A DNA stretch of 64,000 bases from NCBI GenBank assembly GCA_008933995.1, contig WARS01000043.1:162501-226500 (forward strand). The letters run 5' to 3'. Of the stretch, positions 10,730-22,326 are shown in pieces. Numbering within the stretch: position 1 is the first letter of the stretch; each line of letters starts with the position of its first letter. The position numbers and the translations under genes are program-made. This stretch comes from Datnioides undecimradiatus. Lineage: Eukaryota > Chordata > Actinopteri > Lobotiformes > Datnioididae. Below the pieces are notes generated by a model. The model saw nothing but the letters and a program-made list of their open reading frames with translations, was not told the DNA's origin and did not search any database.

Positions 10730-13518
10730 TCGCATGCTTAGCTACAGTTGCACCAGTGAACACACACACACGCTCACTCTCACACCCACTCACATGCGAC
10801 TAACAGAGTCGCTTTCAGCTTTAATCATCTTTAGCTTTTCTCCGTACCGTCTATCTTTATCTCTTCCTGTTTTTGAGGTGACCAGAAACACATCAAAGGG
10901 AAAAACCTAAAAAATACAGTAATTAAGACCAGAATGAGAGCTGCAGGTTCAAAAATAGGAAACCTTGTCAAAAAAAACCCTGAAATAAATCACATCATTG
11001 TTATTCTAATTCACGTTCGTTAATTTCATTAATTTTGTTTTTATGAAACAAACAGGGAATGTTTTACTGTCAGTTTTAAATGTCTAAAAATGACTGAAAG
11101 TCATAAATAAAAAGAAAAATACAAAAATTAAAGTGAAAATAGAGTAAAAGCAACAACTTGAGCTGAGTATTTGTGTAGTTTCTCCAGTTATTAATTTTCT
11201 AATGATAGCAGGGAACATATTCTGCAAAGAATATAAGTAATATAAGTTGTCCTCAGTGCAAGAGCACTCTGTCCATAGTTGATTGCAGTAAACAGCGTCT
11301 TCAAATCAATCAGCTCCGTCGATGTAATTTGATTTTTCTGACAAAATACATTCAAGTATATGTAAACAGGAACATGTGATGATATCTTTGGCGCTGAACT
11401 TTCATTGCTGTGGGGATTTTTGCCTTCACTACCTAGAAATGAGTAGCGTAAATGTCGGAGCTGGGCCCAAAATATTTTAATGTTATCCTCAAAAACTGCA
11501 GTTCCTGCCTCCCCAGTACAAAAACAATCATTTCCTCGTCTTACACAGCAGAGTATCTGGTGCATTTTGTCAGCAACATTGCACGAACTAGATCTGTGTT
11601 AAATCAATCACCAATGGATGGAAAAATGGACATTTTTCATGAATGAAATGAGAGGAGAGTCCTGCCTGCACTTGAGAACAAGTCACAGTAGAAAGCAAGT
11701 CAAACAACTGAGGAAGAACAGGACACAAAAAAGGAGGAACAGATGTAGAGGGAGAGAAGGTGGGAAAAAAGAGAGAGAGAGCCGAAAAGCAGGAACACAA
11801 AGACAGAATCTCTCATCGCAGCTGACAAACGCAGAGGTGATTTTCAGTCTTTGTCTCCCCTACTGTTTCCACTTAAACCACAGAAGAGCTCGCTGGTGTC
11901 AAACTGAGCCAACAGAGTTTCAGTAAAGTCTTCACACACAGAACAGACAGTTTCACGGGAAAAAAGCCCCAAATTCTGTACAGTTAAAAAATATCATCGG
12001 CAGAGTCTTTATTACTTTTTTCCTCAAATATATTGAATGTGTTTTTTAATATAATTTATATGGTGTGCATTTATGTGCGTGTGGGGACAGTTTAGGCCTG
12101 AAATGTTGCAAGTATTAAAAATTGAAAATAAGCGTTCATTAGTGTTATGAGAAAAAAATAATATACTCATATATCCGACTTGGTTACACAGGCTGTTACT
12201 TTAAAGTGCTAGTAGCACCATTGTGAATAGTTATATTCTCCTTAAAACAAAGTAAAAATGCTTTTCAAACAAGCGGTTTCTTGTTTCTTGTGTATTATAT
12301 TTAAAAATTCTAGACTATATCATGAATAACTAATAATAATAATACCGCTTACATTATATATCATTATATATACCCTGTATGGCAATGTTCAAATAAAAAC
12401 CCTATTGCGCTGTGGCACTCTTCAATCGTTATATACACTTAAACACTAACGGCAAATAATAACACGCTAATACTGTACTTGGAAATCTGGAGATCAAACC
12501 CCTGCATGTTTATTGTACTTGGCCAATAAAGTAATTCAACCTCCGAAAATATTTTCTTTCCTACATTAGTTCATCCAACTCAGGCTGATTGAAGGAAGGA
12601 GACTCTAAAAGCTCACCCTCTGTCAGTCAACCTTAGGCCCTAAGAGAAAAAAAAAATACAACCACCCCAGATATTTTTTTTGTCCCAAAAACCTCAAAAC
12701 CATGAAATCTCCCCCTTCTTTATCCAATTTTTTTCCTTCAGGACCCAGAAAAACATCCACCACCTCCCGGCCTCCCAGAAATCTGGTTCCAGTTTGGGGC
12801 AGCGCTGAGTTTTTAAGGGTGGGGGTGGCTCGGAGGCAGCTGACGCTTATAAATAAATAACTAGAAAGAGGGCAACATATCCACAATCTCTCCACATCTT
12901 TATGATTTTTTTATGTGGCTCCCCCCCTTTTTTTTATTCTGGATTTAACGTCCGGCGTTTCTTGAATTACGTCAATCTATTCCTGCATTTAACAAGAATA
13001 CGGATTGTTGTTGTTTTTATTTTTTATGACGGAGCTGGATAGTAATTTGTGTGTTTACAGTCAGACATTAGTGAAGTATGAAGTGCCAGGGACTGAGATG
13101 TTACACCAACATGCCAGGTCTGCAGGCCTCTGTCTGTACATGTGACTTTCTCAGACCTCTGTGGTCTCAATGAAGCCTCTTGAGCTATTTCTGTTTGCTG
13201 CTTTTTCTGTTTTTACTTCTCTCATCTCTCTCTCGTCTCTCACACACCTGGGCTACACGCAGCGCTCGTCCCATTTGCGGTATCTGTGCCAGGGGAGCGA
13301 CTGTGCGCGTCTGTGAGCTCTGACCCTTTTTCTTAAATTCTGCCAGAAAGATATTGAAGGAGAAAAACGAAATAAAACTCACTTTTCATCACCTGTACCG
13401 GTACCACTTAAAATTAGGTATTTCTAAGGGACAAAAGTTAGGAAATCCAACAAAAGTCAAAATGCGCTAATCTTGTGGATAAAAGGATTTCACAAAGGTG
13501 ATCTACAGAATCCAGAGA
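10728..13518. other. AT-rich unique non-coding DNA
   Basis: About 2.8 kb of mostly AT-rich sequence with several AATAAA-like stretches (12300-12560) and a purine-rich patch at 11690-11800. No coding exon is supported. A minus-strand acceptor-like signal with a long T run near 12640 is followed by a GTGAGC donor, but the 23-nt interval is frame-breaking. Confidence 0.6.
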
Positions 13519-13592
13519 AGTGGCTGAATGTAGGCTACCATGTGCTGCATTGGTCTTGACACCTTTATGGGACACATATGGCTACAGATACA
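13519..13592. repeat. dispersed repeat, copy A
   Basis: Shares GGCTACCATGTGCTGCA, TTGGTCTTGACACCTT and the spacing between them with the segment at 14502-14578, with scattered substitutions and small indels. The two copies are in the same orientation. The family is not identified. Confidence 0.65.
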
Positions 13593-14501
13593 TACCAGAG
13601 CAGAGGCGTAGCAGCACAGAAACCACGTCCAACAGCATCAACATAACCACTAATCACCTCAAGCCTTGGACACTTAACCTGCACCGCCAAATACGCATGT
13701 CCATGAAATACCATGTTAAAAACCAATAAACCAAGGACACTGCAAGACTACATCCATGTAAGGCTCCACTATTGTAAGCTACTTTGTTTTTGCCTTATTT
13801 ATTTATTAAGTAAAGCTATAGCATTGCCACAGACTTTGCAGCTGAGAGCTCAAACATCAAGGATTCAAGCCTCGCCTGTCGAGTGCCATTACATCAAAGA
13901 GCAATTAGCAGGCACGCATTCACGTTGTGAAAAGATTATTGTGATTCTTTTCCTCTTTTTTTTTGCATTTAACAGCTCACTCTGCACTTGCCAACTCCCA
14001 AATCTCAGATGTTCGAGCCTCTGAGAACTCACTGAAGTTCCAAGTACCTCTAACCAAAAAAGTAAAAAGAGGCTAAATGTACTCGGTGATGGATTGCCTT
14101 CCTAAAACAAGTAGATCCTCATATACTGTGGTGCAAGAACAAAAGCCAATAGCTGCCTGGATGGTTGATAATCAGTGTTAAAGGCCACGGCATGCCTTTG
14201 AAAGTGGTCAGAAGCTAGGAGCCTCTTGTCTGTTGCACCATGACTGGCCACTAAGAAGAGGAACATTAGCTGGGAGGAGTGCTGCAGTATACCTTATTAT
14301 GCACAGAGGACCATTAACTGACAACTAGCCACAACAATGCTGAAATTAAATAACTCTGTGCATTTTAACATTTCCATGCACCAACATTTATTTCAGCCTT
14401 CTGCCACTGAGTGTTTCACTCATTCGCCGCTAACCCACATATGGCTTCAACCGCGCGCCTGGCTAGCATGAATGACACCTGCGAGACATGAGGTACATAG
14501 C
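13593..14501. other. unique non-coding DNA between two repeat copies
   Basis: No gene is recognised. A T-rich segment near 13940-13970 and short frames only. Confidence 0.6.
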
Positions 14502-14578
14502 AGTAGTGAAGGTCAGGTTACCATGTGTTGTACGTTGGTCCTGACACCTTAGCAGGACCCACACGGGGCTTGTATAGA
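14502..14578. repeat. dispersed repeat, copy B
   Basis: Diverged second copy of the 13519-13592 segment (GGTTACCATGTGTTG, TTGGTCCTGACACCTT). It lies about 980 bp downstream in direct orientation. Confidence 0.65.
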
Positions 14579-15130
14579 GTCGTATAGATTGGAGCTGAAG
14601 TACAGTAGTTTTCACAGCCAGCCATGGCTCCCCATATGGAAGTCATATGGAGTTCGAAGCGCTGCACAGAACAATAGAAGTCATTAAAGTAGCGGGGTGG
14701 AACCTGTGCATGTGTGTGTACGTGTTAAGAGGGAGTGCACGCGTATCAGTTAGTACGTGTGAGAATGCTGGGATGTGATTGAGTGTGTGTCCTGGTGCGC
14801 GTCTGGACGACAGGATGAATCTACAAGTCTTTCATCTGTGAGTGAAGTTTAGGGGCAACGTGGCTAACATTTCAGGCAAGGAGATGACAGGACCTCATCC
14901 GATTCTTTTTTTAACCCTCAACTCCCTCCCCCACACCACTAACTTTCTTCTTCTCCCCTCCTTTCGTCCATCCATCTTATTTCCTTTTCATCTTGCCCTC
15001 TCTTCTTCCTCTTCCACCCCTTTTTGTCTCAGTTTTTCTTCCTATCACATGTTGTCTCTGCATCGCTGCTCTTTTTCTTTCATGTGAACTGCTGATCTAC
15101 AACAAAAAGACAAGCAGTAATGTGTAGTAG
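14579..15130. other. non-coding; pyrimidine-rich 14920-15080
   Basis: Unique sequence with a CT-rich tract that gives Ser/Pro/Phe-rich frames. No gene is seen. Confidence 0.6.
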
Positions 15131-15148
15131 GTGTGTGTGTGTGTGTGT
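15131..15148. repeat. (GT)9 microsatellite
   Basis: Perfect GT array. Confidence 0.9.
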
Positions 15149-15519
15149 AATCCTGGGGGGTATTCCTCTGTCTGTGGTCTCTAAATGGTAGCCAACCAAT
15201 GGCTCCAAGATGTACACCACTGATGATGCTGATCTCTCATCTCACTGCCACAAATTCTCCTGACAGACACTTCTGATCTCACCGAGACCGCCGTGTGTGT
15301 CTGTGTGTGTTTGTCTGCTCTGGGAGATAACTGTTTGTGTATCAGAGGAAGGCAGTGACTAAGAGGAAGCCAGAGTAGTGTTGTGTTGTTTGTGGTTGAG
15401 CCCCGATAATGATTGCAAATGGTGGTTTGCCAAGATGGCACTTACTGTCTGTCACTATCAGCGTCTCACTCCCCTTTACTCGCACTTCCTGCCCCCCTTC
15501 TTTTCCCCATTTCTGTCAG

Positions 15520-15631
15520 GTGAAGGAGGTGAATGACAAAACACTCATAGATGTTGGCATTGTCTGGCAGTCATTTTCAGGCCAGACTCAACCCATCGAG
15601 TGTGAGCTGAGGAGGCCCATTGTGTTAAAAG
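15520..15631 (+). other. candidate internal coding exon (gene unknown)
   Basis: A long pyrimidine tract ending in TTTCTGTCAG (to 15519) is an excellent 3' splice site. The following 112 nt are open in the frame VKEVNDKTLIDVG..., with Trp, Cys and charged residues spread as in a globular protein and no low-complexity bias. They end at AAAAG|GTGCAG, an acceptable 5' splice site. The frame stays open past the donor to a stop near 15681. I do not recognise the family. It is the most protein-like segment of the window, but this is a single-sequence judgement, and it could equally be a conserved non-coding element or chance. Confidence 0.3.
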
Positions 15632-16787
15632 GTGCAGTTTTGGCTTTTATGTGCCTCTTGAAAAACCCTCTGACCCGATAAATTAACAGGTTGCATGGAT
15701 GAAATCGTGAATTTTGTGATAACAAAGTTGTTTTAATCCAACCTGCTGTTCTGAAATAATACATCACAGCGTTGGATATAATCAGAAAAAACCTCACACA
15801 TGCCACAGCTCGTTGATTTATGGCAAACAATCCCCGACTCATCGAAGGCAGGTCGTAGGTTAACTGCTTTCCTCATTCGCTAGTCCATCACGGCATACAT
15901 CAATGCACTCTTGCATCCGATGGCACAAAATGGCAGGGTTGCCTGTACATAAAATCCCACTCACATGCCAGATTGACACCACAGAACAAAAAGTTCACAT
16001 GTCCTGTTTTTGGACGAATGGTAACATATGCTGAAGACATAAAATCTTCTGCAAATACTGCAAAAAGATTGTTTTCTCTGGCCGCAGTGGAAGCGGGTCT
16101 AAAAGGGAGCCACTGTAGGTGTTCCATGTTTTGTTTCTTGCAGAGTTACAAGTCAGGTTTTGCTCTCTTTTCAGCCATGTGACGTTACAAAGAATGGTCT
16201 TGGTTGACATGAAGTGGTGTTTAAAATATATTTGTGTGGTGATGTGCAATATTTGAGACGAAAACATCTGGACTCGTGCAGCAGATCCGAGGTCCAAAAT
16301 GCATAAAGTAGGAGTTTTACGATGTCAGCGCAGGGCTAATATTTCCACAGCACGACTTAACGACAGACTAAGAGGGAACCTGCGTGAATCCAACTTTTCT
16401 CTCATGTTTAGCCAACGACTTATCATTTTTAGTTCATCAGTCTCATCAGGTGATCTGTAGCACACGATGCTGATGTTCGGTCTGCGTAGGATCCAATCCG
16501 TGGCAAACACGGAAGGGAAAATTCAAAGATATTCTCATATCTTATTTCAAAACTTCATATGTGTTGTGACGGGGATGATGAAGACTCGGCGATTGGCTTT
16601 TATCTTTGGTGACAGTTGACTGGTCTCAGATGCAGATGCGGACAAATTAGTCTCCAAGAGTGCAGAGTTTAAAGCACATTAAGGCTCTTTGATTGGTTTC
16701 TTTTGTCTGTTCAAGTCAGGCTCTTCTGTGTTTCTGCTTACTTTCTCCATTACAGCTGGATGTATTTATGATTAGATGATAGGAAAG
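15632..16787. other. unique non-coding DNA
   Basis: AT-rich in its first part, then short frames without recognisable domains. No repeat family is seen. Confidence 0.6.
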
Positions 16788-16816
16788 ACACACACACACG
16801 AACACACACACACACT
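16788..16816. repeat. (CA) microsatellite, interrupted
   Basis: Two CA runs separated by GAA. Confidence 0.9.
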
Positions 16817-17877
16817 CTTGAACACACAGTCTCTCTTTTTGATAAATGGTTGTCCAGCACTATCAAGTCCTCCCATTCCTTCACGAAACTTACCAAGAAA
16901 CTTTTTGTTTTTGAGTCGCTGCCGCATGATAAACACATTATCATAACTACATGTTGTCAGTGTCAAACAGAAACCACACATCTCCAATTTCAGAATTTTC
17001 ATTTTTGTAATTGATTGCTGCTGTGGCTCTGATAGTATGCAGAAAATACATAAAGACACCAAGCCAAACCAGTGAAAATGTACTGCAACTGCATAAAGAA
17101 ACATGGGTCAGAATGGAAAAGTGAACCGGATTTCTGCAATTCCAGATTATATGACCATGTGGAGATGCATTAAAATGGTCTATTACGTCATAGCGCACAG
17201 TGTAGTTTCAACGAAAGCTAAAGTTCACTACTTAATAATCAACATAAACCGATTTATCATATAAATCCAGAACATAAATATAAAAAATACAATTTCTCCA
17301 AAGAAATACAGACAATGGCATAATACTGCTCTAGTACTGGAATTTGCATTTGTGGACAATGTGTAGTACCAGCAGTATTGACCAATCACTTACACATAAA
17401 CAGTCTGTGTGGAGAGCGTTGTTGTTCCCTCTTATATTCTACTGTCACCGTACTTTAAGTACTGCTATTCAGACCAACATGTTCATGATTCAGTGAGTGC
17501 AGTTAAGTTACAGTGTGGCCCACAAGGCGAGACATGATAATGATTCGTGGCAAAGAAGAACAGCAGTCACGTGGGGAATTGTTTCTTAAAGCAGCAAAGC
17601 AAGACTCAGTGTGAAGACAGTCATTATCCTTTTTCTTCCATTGCTGATTGCTTGTTCGAGAACAATACAGAAACTGTGGAAACAGCTGATGGAGGTGACG
17701 AGTGTTATTTGGAAGCCATCTTTGCTCTCTGGAGCGCCGAGTCTGTCTCTGTTTTGTGCAGATTGCTGCAGTGCTTCTATGGATACATATTTGAAGAGGA
17801 AATCTATGACACACATATGGTCATCTCATCTCTTCTTGCCAAAGTGAAAGACTGAAATGTCTATCAGTCAGCAGGTG
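16817..17877. other. unique non-coding DNA
   Basis: Overlapping frames on both strands at 17500-17850 (about 100 codons each) share the same bases and resemble no known protein. Nothing else is recognised. Confidence 0.6.
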
Positions 17878-17893
17878 CCCCCCCCCCCCCCCC
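17878..17893. repeat. C16 homopolymer
   Basis: Sixteen consecutive C, a likely length-variable site and assembly-error risk. Confidence 0.95.
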
Positions 17894-18271
17894 ACCCACC
17901 CAACAACCCCTTTCCCCACTGCATACACATACACACATTGATGCACGCTCATGCACAAGCAAACACACAAATACACACAATCAACAGACCCTTTCAGATC
18001 CCCCACTGTCCAGTTACTGCAACCAATCCATCTTCCTCAACTGTCAGTCTACTGTCAAAGACCTTCTGAAATCATTCACTCACACACACACACAAACGCA
18101 CACATGCACACCACACTGAATACCCTCGCATGCACAAACCCAGCCATTAAAACACATACGTGCATAAAAAAGATGGAGCGCACGGTCACACACATGCAAA
18201 AAACCCACCTCAGCAGTCCTGCCTGTGTGTGTGTGTGCGTGCATGTGTGGGTGTGTGTGAGAGAGAGAGAG
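17894..18271. repeat. degenerate CA-rich segment ending in TG/GA array
   Basis: Scattered CA units (17930-18200), then TG repeats with interruptions and a GA run (18223-18271). Confidence 0.8.
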
Positions 18272-19543
18272 TGACTGATGTCTTGCCAACCTCTCTAAGA
18301 GAAGGCAGCTCCAAAGTTGTGCATGGATGATAAACCCTGCATGGTACACAGGCATCACATGGGCACACAAAAAAGTCACTGGGCAGCCATTTTCCTTCCC
18401 CCACTCTCTCTCCAGTGTGTCTCTCTAGCTCGCTCTCTCATTTTCCCAACCAGGTGCTGAAAAGGAACATAAAACATCTCTGTTCCACCATGCCACTGCT
18501 TTTAAGTCAGGACTGCATGTGTGCGTGGTGTTAATGACCCAGAGCCTTCAGATGTTTTGGCCTTTTTCGTGTGTTCCTCAGTGTTTGCGACCACCTACGG
18601 GACGACCGCTACGTAATGCTCCCTCTCCTGCAACCTCAGCTCACGGTAGACTCAAATGCAGCCCTGCATCAATCATCTGTCCAAGCCAGGGCAAATAATG
18701 AAAGTGGCAGTCCTCAGCATCTTGCTCTGGTGTTTTTGTACCACATTTCTGCGAGAACGCACGTCAATCAAACAGTGTGACGTCTTTTTCTTGACTAACA
18801 TGGTCTGGATTTTTAATAGGTTGCACTCTTTTTTTTTTCTGGCAGTTTGTGTGTTAAGTTCCAGCTGCCCTGTTTTTCTTCTCCTTTATTCCAAACAAAC
18901 CACTTTTGCTTCATCTGGAAACATAAAATGTAGCACTTTCTGTACGCCAGAGGATTTTTCTGGATAAGTCCTACCTGACTCCGTAGACCAGATGCTTCAG
19001 GGATGAAAATGCACAAAACTTTGGTGTTTGGATCACCAAATGCAAGCCAGCGCGGCTCTTTTAACATCACATCAGACGTTGCTGGTGAGCGGCAAAACAG
19101 ACATTTATTCTCAATACCATGTCGCAGATTATTACTTTAATGATTTCTTCCAGCGACCACCAAAAGTCCACTGAAGCCAGGCACCAACCACATGAAACTG
19201 GAATCAAACTTGTGCCTGTGAAACGGTTTGAAAAGAACGTACTCATGGAAGCTCCTTCTCCTCTCATAGCACGCAAAATCTGTGGTGGTCACTTCTGCTT
19301 CCCACACAGATGCACATACAACACAAGGACACACACACACTCTAATTTACTACTGTCATATCCACACGGGACAGTCCTGCGTGCAGCACTTCTGCAACAG
19401 TCCCCCAGAGTAATCCATCACTCTGTGGGCCCCTGCATGTGTGTGTGTATGTGCGACAGTGTTAAATTACTGCTATGGCACATTGAGCCCTGGCCATTAC
19501 TCTCACAGGTGACACCCATTAAAAGAGGTGGTGACACTGACAC
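18272..19543. other. unique non-coding DNA
   Basis: No supported gene. The 169-codon frame overlapping the end of this stretch runs into a GA-rich repeat. Confidence 0.6.
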
Positions 19544-19620
19544 TGAGAGAGAGAGAGAGAGAGAAAGAGACAGAGAGGGAGAGACAGAGAGAGAGAGAGA
19601 AGGAAAGAAAGAGCAAGAAT
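19544..19620. repeat. GA-rich array
   Basis: GAGA and CAGAGA units. The Arg/Glu repeat frame over it is not a gene. Confidence 0.9.
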
Positions 19621-19872
19621 GGAAATAAGAAGAAGGAGAACGTGTGAGGCAGGAATGAAAAGAAAGAAATGCCTTGCGGGAGAAACAGGGAATTAAAAAA
19701 GGAGAATAACATAAACACTGTTGTTGGATGCAAACATGTAAGTACTACAGCAGGAGGAACATGTAAAAGTAAGAACGAATAAGTAGGAGACTTGCAAGGG
19801 ACTGAAGAAGTGCTGGCAGATAGTGGAAACAGAGAAAACCACCCACTGTTCTCAAGTCAGAGCCAGGGAAGG

Positions 19873-19899
19873 GTCTCTCTCTCTCTCTCACACACACAC
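19873..19899. repeat. (CT)8(CA)5 compound microsatellite
   Basis: A CT array switches directly to CA. Confidence 0.9.
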
Positions 19900-20602
19900 G
19901 CAAATGCTCAACAAGCCAAGAAAGGTAAAAAGTTAGAGAGGATTTAGACCTGGCTGACCTCCAGAAGATGTTATCAGCCTTTCCATCTGAAACTAAAATA
20001 CTCGGCCAGCAGCACAGACGCACACTTTCACACGCGGGCGCATACACACGTCGCAGAAAATCCCTAAGAAAAACCACGCAGACATCGGCGGCAGCTCGCA
20101 CACGCTCCCGGTGAGAGAAAGGTAAAAGCAGGACAAAGAAGGTATATGTGCATGCGTGTGGAAACTGATGAAGTAATAACTGTGGATAATGTAACTGCGG
20201 TATGTAATGAAATCAAAAGTGATAGACTCATAATGTAATAACCTGCAATAAAAACACTGAGAATGTAACGTGATAACTTTGATGCGTTGGTATAGTTTGT
20301 GCTGGTCATTACTTTATAATGTGTTCGCAATATTTTCACTGACAAATGTAATAACTTAGTAAATTCAAGCTTCATGGTTAAAACTATAGTTCAAGTAGCC
20401 GAGCACTGCACTGGTTCGTGGTTTACTTCCCAGCAGCGGGGCCACTCGTCTGGCTGTGAATTGTAACCGGTGCAACTGGTCACGTTGGTATGCAGGAAGC
20501 CAGTGAGGGATCGTGCCCTGATTCATATTTCAAAATCATCCTGGGAAGGGGTCTACATGGGGTCAGTGAGTTGGTGTGAACTCCATTGTGGGAGGAATAA
20601 TG
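19900..20602. other. unique non-coding DNA
   Basis: No gene is recognised. 20390-20540 is somewhat repeat-like but unassigned. Confidence 0.55.
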
Positions 20603-20862
20603 TTTCCATCCATCCATCCACTTCCACCTATTCAAGACTGAATGTGTGGCAGCAGGATGAGCTGGTATCCCAGATGCCCCTCTGCCCTGAAGCGTTTTTC
20701 CATCTCCTCACAGGGGATCCCGAGGCATTCCCAGGCCAGATGAGATACATAATCCCTCTAGCATTTTCTGGGGTAGCCACCTCACACGGCTCCTTCTGAT
20801 GCGCAAATGTCTTTACACTGGCTCCACTAGATGCCCAAGTTCCTCACCCTATCTCACAGTCA
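20603..20862 (-). mobile_element. Rex3/RTE-like non-LTR retrotransposon fragment
   Basis: The plus strand shows an (ATCC) array at 20603-20621. It is followed by motifs that I recognise from a very common teleost repeat: GGGATCCCGAGGCATTCCCA, GGCCAGATGAGATACATAAT, CCCTCTAGC, and near the end AGTTCCTCACCCTATCTC. Read on the minus strand, the ATCC array becomes the GGAT-type 3' tail of a 5'-truncated element. Compared with the usual sequence, internal blocks are deleted, so this is an old copy. A 109-codon plus-strand frame here is antisense repeat and not a gene. The family name is from memory. Confidence 0.65.
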
Positions 20863-21138
20863 GCGATGCAAAGACACTGTCCAGGTCATCAGACCAAGCA
20901 CTGGTTAAGCAAGGAAGGATATCTGGTAACGCTAATGTCTAAAGTGTGTGCAGGTATGTATGTGTGTGTGTGTGTGAGAGAGTTAGTGAGAGAGAGCGAG
21001 AGGGAGAGAGAAAAGGTGTTTACATTCCAGGTGCCAACTGTTGTGCTTTCCATTACTGCGATAGAGGCGCTCTGTTGCAGACGCACACGTACACAAACAA
21101 AGAGGGATGAATACATGCCATCACACCTTGATACTCGA
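20863..21138. other. non-coding with TG/GA array
   Basis: (TG)8 at 20961-20976 passes into an interrupted GA run to about 21010. The rest is unclassified. Confidence 0.7.
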
Positions 21139-21368
21139 GTGTGTGTGTGTGTGTGTGTGTGTTACATCGCTCCGTACACACAGGCATGCTTGGTAGTGTA
21201 GAGTCCCCGGGGCTCGTTAGCATAGCAGCCCACCTTAACGAGCAGAGGACACGTCTGGCTGAGCACACCTACGGTCTGATCGGCTACGAGGGTCTCCGAG
21301 GGACAGGGCCAGGGCCGCTGTACTCCTCAACCTCCGCACACGCACGCACACACACACACACACACACA
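21139..21368. repeat. TG and CA arrays flanking unique DNA
   Basis: (GT)12 at 21139-21162 and (CA)11 at 21347-21368 face each other as complementary arrays about 190 bp apart. Confidence 0.9.
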
Positions 21369-21417
21369 GACAAACACACTCCATCAGAGGTGGAAGTTAC
21401 ACTATCGGAGTGACTGG

Positions 21418-21420
<3 letters not shown>

Positions 21421-21475
<55 letters not shown>
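21421..21475. repeat. (GA)27 microsatellite
   Basis: 55 bp perfect GA array. Confidence 0.97.
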
Positions 21476-21478
<3 letters not shown>

Positions 21479-21570
21479 CCCTGGAACAAAAGACTAATTA
21501 AATCCAATCATCATTCAGCCTAATCCACAGAACTAATTAGTTGGCTGCATACCTGTGCTCACCCTGAACA

Positions 21571-21571
<1 letters not shown>

Positions 21572-21604
<33 letters not shown>
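21572..21604. repeat. (CA)16 microsatellite
   Basis: 33 bp perfect CA array. Confidence 0.97.
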
Positions 21605-21609
<5 letters not shown>

Positions 21610-22035
21610 CTTCCCCTATGCCGTTTTACCTGTATATCTTATATTTCACAACAGACATTTTGACTTGTCACAGCAGGAAAAACACAGCATGCACAACACC
21701 AGGGCCCTGAAACCGAAGCAGCTACATGGACTTAAGTTAAAATGAGCTGTTTTAAGCGACCTCTGTTGTTTCCGCCTCGCCTAAATATTTTGTCTGACGT
21801 AGAAGACGAGAAGACGTGACGGCGGTTGATGGGAACTTCGACTTTTCTGCTCCTCGTAGAGTAGAGAGCACATTTGCCGTGCTGCCATTGAACGTTACAT
21901 GCCGGCATCACATCCTTATAAGTTCATTGTGTTCACATAAAGCCATTTAAGAGCAACAAGCCCAAATTTAAATTTTAATAAAACTTGCACAACATATTAA
22001 AACAAGCATAATTCATGTATCTATAGTCTGTACTC

Positions 22036-22112
22036 TCAGTCTGTCTGTCTCTCTGCCCACGCGTCTGTCTGCCTGTCTGTCCGTCTGTCTTTCATGTCTT
22101 GTCTCTGTCTGT
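22036..22112. repeat. imperfect (GTCT) array
   Basis: Repeated GTCT/CTGT units with substitutions. Confidence 0.85.
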
Positions 22113-22290
22113 ATTTGTGTTAATGCGGTGCTATTTGCGGGACACGGAGCACTTTCATCTGGCCTGGCATGACGTTCACTCACAACGACTTTATGATGTG
22201 TGAGGTTCAAAACTCAGTCAGACATGTTTTTGAGTGACCTCAGCTGTGGCAATCATGAGCGTTATGAAGGAGGGAGAGAGAGGCTCAAAC

Positions 22291-22326
22291 CGACAGAGAG
22301 AGAGCACGAGAGAGAGAGAGAGAGAA
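22291..22326. repeat. (GA) array, one interruption
   Basis: GA runs separated by CAC. Confidence 0.9.

Noticed and set aside
10458-10910. 150-codon His/Thr-rich ORF
   Set aside because: Translation of CA arrays.
12611-12660. Minus-strand 23-nt exon-like unit with a superb T-rich acceptor and GTGAGC donor
   Set aside because: 23 nt would break the frame and the T run is a homopolymer-like patch; no other support.
19119-19628. 169-codon plus-strand ORF
   Set aside because: Its C-terminal third is Arg/Glu repeat translation of a GA array and the rest is unrecognised; no splice or start support.
20470-20799. 109-codon plus-strand ORF
   Set aside because: Antisense reading of a truncated Rex3/RTE-like retrotransposon 3' region.
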